Assembly: GCA_016858145.1 (NCBI GenBank)
Contig: JAEHOE010000133.1
Span: forward strand, 290,793-354,792
Length of the DNA: 64,000 nt
Direction of reading: 5' to 3'
Source: Edaphochlamys debaryana
Lineage: Eukaryota; Chlorophyta; Chlorophyceae; Chlamydomonadales
Part shown: positions 32,001-41,588 of the stretch, one piece after another
How the letters are laid out: each line of letters opens with the position of its first letter
Numbering within the stretch: the first letter of the stretch is position 1
The notes under the pieces: generated by a model
What the model saw: the letters and a program-made list of their open reading frames with translations, nothing else
What the model was told of the DNA's origin: nothing
Database searches by the model: none
Position numbers and translations under genes: made by a program

Positions 32001-35000
32001 CTCACCTCTCCCCAACCCTCAGGCCCCCCGCCCCCACCTGCTCGCTGATGGCCTGGTACCGCTCGAAGTCGTACGGCACCACCACCAGCCCCGGACAGCG
32101 CCGCTTGGCCTCGGCGATGAACATGTCGGCCCGCACGCCGAAGGAGCGGGCCTGTGGGTATGTATGGGGTCAGGTAAGGGGCAGGTGAGGGGCACGTGAG
32201 GGGCACGTAAGGGGCAGGTGCCTGATGATCCCTCCAACTGCCTCAAGTGGCACGAACCCTCCGCAGGAACCCACTTCATTTGTAAGGAAATGGCCGCTGC
32301 CCCCCCCCCCTCCCACGCACGCCCCACCAGGTAGTTGGCGGAGGACACCTCCCCGGTGCCGCGGGCGCTGTTGGAGTGGCACACGGCCAGGGGCCGCCCC
32401 GCCAGCTCGGGCCGCCCCACGGCCGCCGCCGAGGCGAAGAATGAGTCCATGTCCAGGTGCACGATCACCCGCTCCTGGCCTGGGGGGGGGAATGGATTGG
32501 TAGTGGTTGGGTGAGGGCTCGGGGGTTGCTAGAAGCGTACACGCGATCAGGGCCGTGAGCCCGCTCGAAAGCAGGAGGGGGGGTGAGTGAGAAGGCGGGT
32601 GGGGGGAGGCCGGGCTTACCAGGGAGCAGGTGGGGTTGTAGTCATGATTCGCTGAAAGGGGGGAGTGCTAGAAGCGTGGTACCAGTGCACGCAAGGCTAT
32701 ACATGGTACGTGGTACCAGTGCACGCAAGGCTACAATCCAACGTTGCCTTGCAGCCCATATCCTGCTTCCCCTCCTCGCCGCCCACGCGGGCCCCACCCA
32801 ACCGCACCCCACCCCACCCTTGACGAAGGGCGCCGGCGCGGGCCCCCTCAGCCCCTCCGCCTCCGTCTCCGCCATGAGCGCCTCTATGCGCGTGCGCCAG
32901 GTGCCGATGAAGTGCAGCCGCGAGGAGCGGAAGAAGGTCTCCATGAACCGCGGGTCGGTGTGCGTGGAGCTGGGGGGTTGGGCGGTTGGGGCGTTGGTGA
33001 GGGCGTGCCCAGGGAGAAGGGTGAAGGCCGGCGGCGGTGGAGCAGGATGATAAAGGTCAGGGAGCGGACTTTAGCGGACTGATTCAGCGCTCTTCCTCAA
33101 CCACAAGGCCCGGCCGAGTCATACCTGTCTGCAACCACGCAGAGCCAACTGCAAACACGCGGTTACACCCCTCCCCATGCCCTGCTCCCAAGCAGCCCAC
33201 AGCCCCATCCTCCCTCGGCCCCCTCCCCCACCGCGGCGGCCCCCGGGCCAGGTCGCTGGCCGCCCTCAGCTCCGCCGCCAGAGCCAGCGCCCGCGCCGCC
33301 TCCGGGTCCTGCGCGCCGCCAGGAGTCCCCACGCCACCAGCCGCAACCCCACTGCCACCGCCAACCCCCGCCCCGGGTGAGCAGCCAGCGGCCGCCTGCC
33401 CCCCGCCCGCGTTCATGGGCCCTGGGCCGGGGCTGCGCCCCGCCGCTGCCAGCCCTGGCGGCCCCACAGGCCCTGCCGCCCCAATGGCGGGAGAGGGAGA
33501 GCGCCGCATCGCCAGTAGCGCCGGCATGGGCTGCGGCAGCTGGGCCTGGGGCTGTTGGGCCTGGGCCTGGGCCTGGGCCTGGGCCTGGGCCTGGGGTGCC
33601 GGAGAGGGCCATCCTGGCTGGGCCTGTGCCCGCTGGCGCGGGGGCCCTGGGCCACGCCAGGGACCCCCGCGCCCAGCGCCCAGGCCCAGGCCAGGCCCAG
33701 GGGCCCCCGACGGCCCCGCAGCCGCCGGCGGGAGGGCATGCTGAGAGGCACCCGGGGGCCTGAGGTGTCCGTGCGGCAGCGGCGGTGACTCCGGGTCCGA
33801 TACAGGGCCGTGGGCCGCTGAGGAGCCCTGCGGGCCGCCCCAGCCCGACCCCGACCCCAACCCCGAGCCAGGCAACAGCGGGGCCTGCCCCTGCCGGGAC
33901 CCCATTGTGGGAGGGGGAGGCTCCGTGCGGGGCCGCTTGGCCAGAGGCAGGTCCACACCGTCGTCCGCAGGACCTCCGGGAGGCTGAGGGCCCGGCAGGG
34001 GTGGAGCCGTCGCGCCCCCAGCCCCTTGCCCTGCCGCTGCCGCTAGAGGCGCCGCTGGGCCCGTGCCCACGCGTGAGCCCGACGGTCCTGCTCCAGCCGC
34101 CGCCCCCGCCCCCGCTCCCGCCCCTGCCCCTCCCGCCCCCGCCCCCGCCAGCACGGGGTAGAGCTCCTCCGGGGGCAGCTGTGGGGCGGCGTGCGCGCGG
34201 AAGCCCTGCAGCCGCCGCTGCCCGGGCTGCGCCGCGGAGAGCACATGCAGCTGGAAGTCGGCGATCTGGGTCGGACGAAGAGGGGGGGAAGAGGGTCGGG
34301 AGGGAGGGGGGAAAGGGTGGCTGGGCGGGAGGGTGCGTGGTAGGGGGAGGAGGTTGCGAAGGGAAGTGGAATTATTGAAGGGGCTGGTGTAGCTGTGGGA
34401 GGTGGGGACGTGGGCGCGCGCCCCGTCCACGGCGCCCAGCCTCTTGACACGTAGCCCGGCGGCCATGGCCCCATCACCCAGAGTTTCAGCTACCCGCTAG
34501 ATTCCCACCCCCACCCCCACCCCACCGGCAGCAGGCGGCCCGCAGCGATGGACGCCACCACCCACTCGGGCCGCACCACGGGGGTGGGCTTGCTGGGGGT
34601 GGGGGAAGGGAAGGGCGGAGGGAGGAGGGGAGGTGAGACGAGGACCCAGGGCCGTAGGAACCCAGGATACCCCAGGCCCCCATGGACTCCTGGTCAGGGG
34701 GGGCCCTGCGCACCGCTCGTGCGCCAGCTGCTTGACCTTGGTGTCGGGCAGGTGCGTGCAGATGATGTGCGTGACCACGTTGGAGTAGTAGTAGGTCTCG
34801 AAGCGGCCGCCGTGCAGCGCCATGAGCTGCTTGAGCTCCTGTGGTGAGGAGCGCGGGTTGCGGAGTGTGGGGAAGGTTGGAGCCACTAGCACGGCCGCAG
34901 CGGCAGGGCAAGGGCGTCTCGGTGGGGGGGAGCGGGCGCGCGGCGTGTCGGTGGGAGGGGGGAAAGGGCTCACCGCGTGGCTCGGCTTGGTGAAGCCGTT

Positions 35001-35225
35001 GACGTGAATCGCCACGCCCTTGAATATATCTGACTTCGCGGGTGCGTGCAGCTGATTGGCCTCATACTGCTCCCTGAGCTTCGTGACCTTTAGGTCGAAA
35101 TACCGCGAAAATGAGCCGTCATGGTGCATCGTCGGCTCCTTCTCCTTCTCTTTGTCCTTACGAGGCCGCTGATCCTGCTCGAGCGGGCTCGAGCCTGCCT
35201 CCGTGCCATCCTCGGCGCCATCCAT
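26033..35225 (-). CDS. REV1: REV1, Y-family translesion DNA polymerase / deoxycytidyl transferase
   Basis: Inserts dCMP opposite abasic sites and scaffolds other bypass polymerases in the nucleus. Sixteen phase-consistent exons (5' to 3'): 35225-34974, 34838-34714, 34592-34526, 34265-33232, 32969-32818, 32479-32328, 32151-32038, 31853-31422, 31188-31125, 30921-30863, 30640-30524, 30297-30180, 29964-29862, 29664-29478, 29352-27570, 27441-26033; 2,055 residues. A BRCT domain (about 60-148; DIFKGVAIHVNG, VVRPEWVVASI) is followed by a disordered insert, then SSRLHFIGTW. The catalytic core has HLDMDSFF (D553) and SCDEAFLD (D650, E651), and later KPDGQ, RKSIGAEVNYG and SRSRTL. Two ubiquitin-binding motifs (DPAVLAELPPDVRREV near 1570, DPAVLDELPPEVRQEV near 1720) and a C-terminal interaction domain follow. 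It is about twice the usual REV1 length because of Ala/Pro/Gln-rich inserts. The exon 14/15 junction has an alternative acceptor. Confidence 0.93.
29666..29725. repeat. G-rich GGGGTGGA-type intronic repeat in REV1
   Basis: Purine-rich imperfect repeats (ggggtggagg variants) lie directly next to the acceptor of REV1 exon 14. Read on the gene strand they form the C/T-rich tract before the 3' splice site. Confidence 0.7.
33541..33600 (-). repeat. GGCCTG hexanucleotide repeat coding poly(Ala-Gln) in REV1
   Basis: Repeated gggcct units within the large disordered exon 4 encode an AQAQAQ run on the minus strand. The period is divisible by three, so length changes would keep the reading frame. Confidence 0.85.
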
Positions 35226-36028
35226 CCCGGCGGGACCGCCTGGCCGCCTGGGTTTTAGGGTTGCCAACTCGTCCCTTCAGTGAGCAGGGTGTGGATGTTG
35301 CCCTTCCCGACTGTTCGACCGAGACCAGTGACAGGGCATCTTGGCGCGACAGGTCAGATATCGACTTCGGCAGTCCGTCAAGATGTCAGTATTATACAGG
35401 GTCAACAGTTATGACGTCAGGCCTCAGCTTGCCGGCCTGGAAACAGCTGCGCCATGCGGGGCGTGCTGCGGCCCCATCTCGCCTCGCCCTGCCCTCTGAG
35501 GCCCTGGCCCGCGTGTCCTCCCTCCCGCCTCAGCCTCCACCAAGCCTCACGACAGCAAGCCTCCAACGTGCTTCCGCCTCCCTCATCCCTCCTGATCCGT
35601 CATGTAAGCTCTCCCACGGCTCGAGCACACCGCGTATGCCTCTGCTCTCTATCTGGCTCTGCGTTCCCTCTGCCCCACGCCCTTCCTCCGCCCACGTCCA
35701 TGTCGCATGACCTCTCCTCTGCAAACCACATTCCCCATAACCTCCAAGTCGCAGCCACTCCTACTTGGCGTCCCCGCTCTTGGCCTCCGGCTTCCTGCAT
35801 GGGCCGGCGCACATAGGGGCGGCAGCAACACTCAAGCCGACAAGGCTGAGGCCACGCCCGACCCAGAAGGCTGCAGCTTGCGGCGCGACCTCCAAGGTTG
35901 GAGGCTCATCCCCAGTACGCTTGCCCCTTCTCTCGCTACTCAGTCCAACCCGGCCCCGACCATGCCCATTAGCCTCGTGCCCCTCCTCTTCCCCGCTTCC
36001 CGTCATATCCCACCCGCCCCAGCCCCAC
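35226..36028. other. Intergenic region: REV1 5' flank and SDHAF2 3' flank
   Basis: About 800 bp without a recognisable gene. The part next to 35225 should hold the REV1 promoter and 5' UTR. The part next to 36029 should hold the SDHAF2 3' UTR. I did not find a minus-strand TGTAA here, so the SDHAF2 cleavage site is unknown. Confidence 0.5.
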
Positions 36029-36988
36029 TCACTTCCACCCGTCCTCCCAGCCCCGCACCCAGGTGCGCCCCAGCGCCGCCCGCGTGGCGTCCGGTGCTAC
36101 GTCATTCAGCTGCTGGGCCACGTGGCCCTGGATGGCCTGCACACGTGGGGGGGGGAGAGGAGGGGGATGTTTGGAGAGGGGGTCAGGGAGAAGAAGAGCG
36201 AAGCGGGGGACCTCATGTGGGACGGAGGAAGCCTCCGCAACGTCAGCTGTACAGCCCGCTCGCAGCTCGATACTACTTCAACCTCTCGTACACCCAGGGA
36301 TCGCGCAGAGGGCAAGCTATCCACGCGTGCCGCTGGCGTCACCCTGATGCCGCCCCATCCCCCCGCGCCCCACGGCCCCTCCGCCCCACGGCCCCACCTT
36401 GAAGACCGGGTTGCCGGTCATGTGCTCCGGCGCCTCCAGCTGCCCCGTCAGCCACTTGAAGAGGTCGGGGTTCTCCTGTGGGGCCGGGGTTGAAGGCGGC
36501 GGGTGCACGACGTCTCCAGCACATCCAGGCAAGCAGACTTCCCCGGGGACTTCCCCGCCTCCGTCCCCGGCAGGCAGGTGCCTGCACCCTGTCCCCATAT
36601 CCCCCTCCCCTCTGCCCTTTGTCCCCCCGCCCCCCCCGCTGGGTACCCACTTCGTCCAGCAGGCTGGCCATATGCCGCAGCTCCTCGGGCTGCATTTTGG
36701 GGATGTTGGACTCCGCCCATAGGCCGACGATCAGGTCCAGCTCCAGGAACCCCCGCTGCTTGCTCCTGTATAGCAGCTTCTTCACAATCTGGTGCGCAAG
36801 GGGCCAGCGACGGGTCACGAGAGCACGATGGCATCTGCGACACGCCCATCCAAGCTCACCCCTTGTCGTTGCTCCTCACTGAGCGTTGCGCTGGCTGCAT
36901 TTGCGGCTGTAGAGTAGGATGTGCTGCATAAAGCGGCCGTTCGCTGCGCCCAGCTTATACCGAGCGATGCACCGGCGCGTGCGAGCAT
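36029..36988 (-). CDS. SDHAF2: Succinate dehydrogenase assembly factor 2 (SDHAF2/Sdh5 family)
   Basis: Mitochondrial factor needed for covalent FAD attachment to the succinate dehydrogenase flavoprotein. Exons 36988-36860, 36788-36651, 36475-36398 and 36136-36029, all phase 0; 150 residues, close to the family length. Exon 1 encodes an Arg/Ser/Ala-rich mitochondrial presequence beginning MLARAGASLG. The family core follows: KKLLYRSKQRGFLELDL (the RGxxE-type FAD-transfer motif region), GLWAE, ENPDLFKWLTGQ and GHVAQQL. It ends WVRGWEDGWK. The terminal AAGTGAGTGG could also be read as a splice donor, so a short extra exon cannot be excluded. Confidence 0.9.
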
Positions 36989-37766
36989 ACTTGCGAACCT
37001 TCGAAGAGACTATGCGAAACGTGCGACAAGTTGAAGTAATACGGGTGTAGCGCTTGGGCATCAAAGACAGGGTGACGTTGTGTCTGCGGCACGACCACAC
37101 GCGCAAGCGCACGCCCAACCCGGGTTCCCCAGGCCGCCCGGATGACACCTTGTGCAGGGAAGCCCCCTGGCCTGGTGGCACTGCGCCCCTTTGTCTATAA
37201 TAACTCCTGGCCTGGTGAGAGTCAAAGGCTGTTCACCTTGCTGAGTGCGCCAGCTGGACCTCCACTTGCCTGGCCTGGCCTGGGAGTCCTCCGGGCACTT
37301 CAGCCGTCCTCAGCTTACACAATCCTCCCACGAACCGTCTACCGATACACGCCCTGTGAGAAGATCAACACTGCGTCATCCAGAGCTTCTCATCTGCACG
37401 CCTGTCCGGTGCCCAAAGGCAGGTGGCCCTGTCGCCCACCACGCATGCCGGCGCCTTAGCGCTCCAAGCCTCCCACAACCCGCACGCCCACTGGGGCCTT
37501 CGCTTCCTCCCAGATGAGCTCCCTTGCCTCCACCAAGTGTCCGACGAGGTCCCTAGTCACACCTGAAGGACTTGCCAGCTCCCTCCGACACCTAATACGA
37601 CAACAAGCCCCAAGCCTGCCCCGAGCATTCTATTGCTGTCGTCCGCCCTCCGCCAAATGCAACCTCTCCCCGCACAAAACCCCGGCTCGTCCTCGCCCAC
37701 TCATTCCCCCTTGCAATGCCCCGCCCATCAGCCCTCGATGGCCCTCCCACGCACCAATCCCGCCCC
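36989..37766. other. Intergenic region: SDHAF2 5' flank and purN 3' flank
   Basis: No gene is recognised. It lies between two minus-strand genes and should carry the SDHAF2 promoter and the purN 3' UTR. A minus-strand TGTAA lies at 37315-37319. Confidence 0.5.
37315..37319 (-). terminator. TGTAA poly(A) signal candidate of purN
   Basis: TTACA on the plus strand, which reads TGTAA on the minus strand, about 450 nt downstream of the purN stop at 37767. That is a normal algal 3' UTR length. Confidence 0.5.
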
Positions 37767-39016
37767 CTACTTGCCCTCCCACAGGATGGGGATGCCGTCC
37801 TCGCGCCAGCCTATCCGCCCGTCGCACAGCGCCGCCACGCAGTGCGGGTAGACCTGGTGCTCCTCCTTGAGCACGCGCGCCGCCAGCTGCTTGGGCGAGT
37901 CGGTGGGGAACACCGGGACCACGCGCTGCGGCGGGGGAGGAAGGGAGAGCGAGAGAGGGGACAGGGGCGTCAGGTATGGTTCGTGCATTCATTGTGCAGC
38001 CCGGCCGGCCTCGCCTTGCCCTGGCATCTCACGTCGTTTCGCGCGCCCCTGCCGTGGTCACGCCTCCCCCTCCCGCCATTGGGTTCACGTCGAAACCGCG
38101 TCGTTTCGGAGTCTCCGCCCTGCCCCACCCCACCCTCCGGGGCCTGCCGCCTCTCCCAGCTCGAACCTTCTGACCCCGCCCCAGCAACAGCGCCCTCAGC
38201 CCCCGCTTCCGGACCCCCGTCTCCGCCCTCGTCCTGCACCCCCTCATGCCCCTCCCCCGCCTGTGCCCAAGCCCCCACCTGCGCCAGGATCGGCCCCGTG
38301 TCGTACTCGGCGTCCACGAAGTGAACCGTGGGTCCGGAGAAGCGCGCGCCCGACGCGATCACGGCCTTGTGCACGCGCTCCCCGTAGTAACCCTTGCCGC
38401 CGAACGAGGGCAGCAGGCCGGGGTGGATGTTGAGCATGGCCCGCGGGAAGGCGCGGCACAGCTCAACGGGGATGAGCTTCAGGTATCCGGCGAGCAGGAC
38501 ATAGTCGGCTTTGTATGTGTTTTTGAGGCCGTCGACCAGCTGGGCTGGAGACAGGCCCTGGCCCACGTGCTCCCCCTTCTTCACCACGGGGTAGGTGAGC
38601 ACGGGGATGCCGTGCTGCTGTGCGTACGCCGCGCCGCCGCAGCCCGGCACGTCCGTGACAACGGCAACGACGCTGCCGTTGATGCGGCCGTCGAGGCAGG
38701 CGGCGTGGATGGCCTTGAAATTGGAGCCGCCGCCCGAGACGAAGCATGCGAGCTTGGCGGGGGGCTTGGCTTCGAGCTTGTACTCGGGGAGAGAGCCGTG
38801 GGCGGCGGTTGCGAGGGAGGGACGGGAGGAGGTGGTGGAGGTGGAGGGCGCTGGGGCGAGGCGCGGAGCCACGGGGAGAGGGCTCGGGCACGAGGGGGCT
38901 GCAAGGGCTGAGGCACGCTGCGACCGTGCACACGCCGGCGCCGGCGTCGCTGGGGCGCCACGTCGCCGCGACCTACATGATAGTAGCGAGGTCTCGCTAG
39001 AGCCTAGGAGAAGCAT
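37767..39016 (-). CDS. PURN: Phosphoribosylglycinamide formyltransferase (GAR transformylase)
   Basis: Transfers a formyl group from 10-formyl-THF to glycinamide ribonucleotide in purine synthesis. Two exons, 39016-38279 and 37925-37767, phase 0; 298 residues. The conserved core begins KLACFVSGGGSNFKAIH. The catalytic NIHPGLLPSFGG motif (Asn and His) and HFVDAEYDTGPI (catalytic Asp) are both intact. The last exon encodes VVPVFPTDSP...RVLKEEH. About 85 Ser/Arg/Ala/Pro-rich residues precede the core. They look like an organelle transit peptide, probably plastid, which fits plant purine synthesis. Start at ATG 39016; upstream in-frame TTG codons are not credible starts. Confidence 0.93.
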
Positions 39017-40160
39017 GATCGCGGGGCGTTTGGTGGAGCGCGGAAATGGGGTGTGCACGATTGCCAACAACGCGTGCGGCGGGTTGCGACTTGACGCACC
39101 AGTGTACTGGAGTATGCACGACGTAAGAAACTAGCAAAGGGGCGGTGTGCACGCTGGTGAAGCATGCAGCGTGAGGGCTTGCACGTTGCTGTACCGTGCA
39201 CGCGATGCCGCCGCGGGTCAACCCTCGCAACCAAGAAGCCACGAAGCATCGTCTTGGTGGCGTCTGAACTACGCAATTCGCCGTCAGCAGGGGGGGAGCG
39301 CCGGCTGTGACATGGCTCGTGGTTCCATGTCGGCGACCATGTCGCCAACCACGACCGAACCCCAGAAGCAGGCCTTCGAGCGAACGAGTGCTTCTATCCA
39401 CGAAGGGTGTCGGGGTTTTGGGGGAAGCAGCTTGGGTTGCCTAGCGTGCCCCATACACACACAGGCCGCTCCACGGCCCGACCACGGGTGCTCCTGGTCC
39501 GCCCACTGCCGGCTGCAAGTGCAGATACCGCACATGCTGCGACGAACAACACCCCGGAGATGCCGATCAGCTACAGCCGCCATCCAACATGATCACAATG
39601 ACGGCCCAACATGACAACGGACGTGAGGCTTCCCTGGCGGCTTGCCTACATCCTCGCCACTCTCCTTCTCCTCACCCCTTGACCTCACCACCGCCCCTGT
39701 TCACCTCTTCTTTCCCGAACATGTTAACCACAGGGGCCGGGCTTCACCGCCTGCCGCATGTCTAGCCCTTGTCACGACTCACGAGCTCCAACACCTCACC
39801 GATTCAGCTCTCCTTGTCACCCACTAGCCCACCTTGGCTTCTCGTCTAGTCAGTCCCACATCAGGCCACCACCCAGCACATGGAGAGCAATTTACCGTCT
39901 ATACAAGCAATGGGCATCGAAGGGCCAGCCCTAAGGAAGTGCCGGTCACTTCAACCTAGAACCTACAAAACAGGTTCCGCAGTGCAGGATGCCGGGCAGC
40001 ATGCAAATGCTGAGGTATGCAAGCGTTGGCCTCTTGAGGCGCGTGCAATAGTATGTGCAGAATCTGGAAACGGCTATGTGCAAGTCAACACCATTGGCTA
40101 CTGGACGGCCATCATCCCGACCCCTGCCGACCCCTGTTCACATCCTGCCTCTGACCCCCC
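39017..40160. other. Intergenic region between purN and the orphan exon
   Basis: More than 1 kb of lower-GC sequence with no recognisable protein on either strand. It probably includes the purN promoter. Exons of the plus-strand gene ending at 40276 may be hidden here, but I could not build a phase-consistent model. Confidence 0.4.
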
Positions 40161-40276
40161 CGTGGGCGCTTAGAGTTATTGCCGCGTCCCGTCCGGCAAG
40201 TGGGCAGACATGCAAGAACAGGGCCAAGGTGGCCAAGTACCGGGCCAAGAAGGCTGCGGCCAAGGCTGCGGTGTGA
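40160..40276 (+). CDS. Orphan Lys/Ala-rich terminal exon (partial, unknown)
   Basis: An open stretch ending TGA at 40276 encodes VIAASRPASG, then NRAKVAKYRAKKAAAK. That basic tail is like those seen in some ribosomal proteins, but I cannot assign a family. A possible acceptor (GCGCTTAG) lies near 40170 and a plus-strand TGTAA lies about 430 nt downstream, which favours a real 3' exon. Upstream exons were not found. It could also be a gene relic. Confidence 0.3.
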   Translation, partial: PWALRVIAASRPASGQTCKNRAKVAKYRAKKAAAKAAV

Positions 40277-40674
40277 GAGGCAATGTGGCAGACGTGGCCT
40301 GTCCGTCCTGCGTCCGTCCTGCGCGTGCCCAGTGGCTTCTCACAGGAAGATGCGTTGTATGTACTCGCCGAGCCTGTGCGCCCAACTGGAGGCGGGAGGG
40401 GCCTCAGGGACGGGCGCCGCTCCCGCTTCCCCGTCTGCCTCGCTCCCTCCGAGTGCTAGTGTGTGCTCCCTGGCCGTGGGTGGTGCAGTGTTGCCGGTTC
40501 GGTACGGGTGCGGTGCAATGGTACGGGTCGGTTCTGTAGCCGGCAGAGCTGGGGGAAGGGGGTCGGGGAAGCAGAGGCGGATAAGGCCAAGGGGCGGAGG
40601 AGGTTGGGGGTATGGGGGCATCCGTGAGCAGGTGGGGGTGCTAAGGCGTCGCAAATACACGCCAAGGACGCCGG

Positions 40675-40679
40675 TTACA
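40675..40679 (-). terminator. TGTAA poly(A) signal candidate of the CBM20 gene
   Basis: Plus-strand TTACA, about 910 nt beyond the CBM20 stop at 41589. No closer minus-strand TGTAA was seen. Confidence 0.35.
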
Positions 40680-40703
40680 TACCGTTCTGCTCAACAAGCT
40701 ACC

Positions 40704-40708
40704 TGTAA
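40704..40708 (+). terminator. TGTAA poly(A) signal candidate of the orphan-exon gene
   Basis: About 430 nt downstream of the TGA at 40276, at the distance expected in this clade. It supports a plus-strand transcript ending here. Confidence 0.4.
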
Positions 40709-40720
40709 CACTTCATGACC

Positions 40721-40828
40721 ACCAACTGCTCACGCGCTCCAACAATTAAGCTGTAACTCCTCTCCAACACAAACGCAGACGCGCTCCAACAAGTTAGCTG
40801 CAACTCCCTCTCCAACACCAACTGCTGA
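40721..40828. repeat. Two-copy imperfect tandem repeat of about 50 bp
   Basis: Copies start near 40721 and 40771, sharing cgcgctccaacaa, then gctg(t/c)aactcc and ctctccaacac. A degenerate third copy may precede them near 40690. Only the first full copy has another TGTAA (near 40752). Confidence 0.75.
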
Positions 40829-41588
40829 CGGCCTGCCGCATGGACCGTGCCAACAAGCGTCCTTACAACGCCGCGCCCCCAAGAAGATGCGTCGGCACAA
40901 CCTAGCAATGGATACAGCACACACCACACGTCTACAAGAGCCGGGAGGAAGGAGACCCACATCGCATGTGCGTGCAAGGGCCTCGTTGCCTCCAGCAGCA
41001 GGCGGTCAGCCAAAAGTGGGCCGACCCAAAGCAGTGTCTGAAAACAATACGCGCACGCCCTGATGCGCAAGGCGGCCTGGAAGGTCCAGGCCCGAAGGGC
41101 AAATAATAAGGGGGAGGGTTTAGAACGGCTGCACAGGGCGTGACAGAGGCCCTGCTTCTTTAGGCAAGCCGCACCGCACCGAGAGTCGTGCACTGGAGAG
41201 CTAGGAACACCCACGCCCCAGCTGCAGGGGAAAGATCGCACGCCAGCGTACAAAACGCGCCCTGAGACATAACCCACACCCACACCTTCCGGCATACCAG
41301 AGCCACCCAACCGTAGAAAGCACCGTACGCATCACGTGGAAAGGTCTAAGCATAACGTACAGAGCGGCAAAACGTCCTGATGCATGGGGAAGCGGATGTG
41401 CCCAAACAAAGCACCGGCCGGCCCCGAAACCCCGAAACGAATGCATATGTATCTAGTAGCAGCCGGGAGGTATCACGGAAGGCAGAACCATCATGGGACG
41501 CTCCATCACCGCCAACCAAGGAAGAGCTCACCACGCACCAAAGACAACCACCACCCTGCAAAACACACTGACGCGCCACAAACGAGCC

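Larger units (their letters stand above)
40277..41588. other. 3' region between the orphan exon and the CBM20 gene
   Basis: About 1.3 kb with no coding signal. It holds a plus-strand TGTAA at 40704-40708, a minus-strand TGTAA at 40675-40679 and a short two-copy repeat at 40721-40828. It probably consists of two convergent 3' UTRs. Confidence 0.5.
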
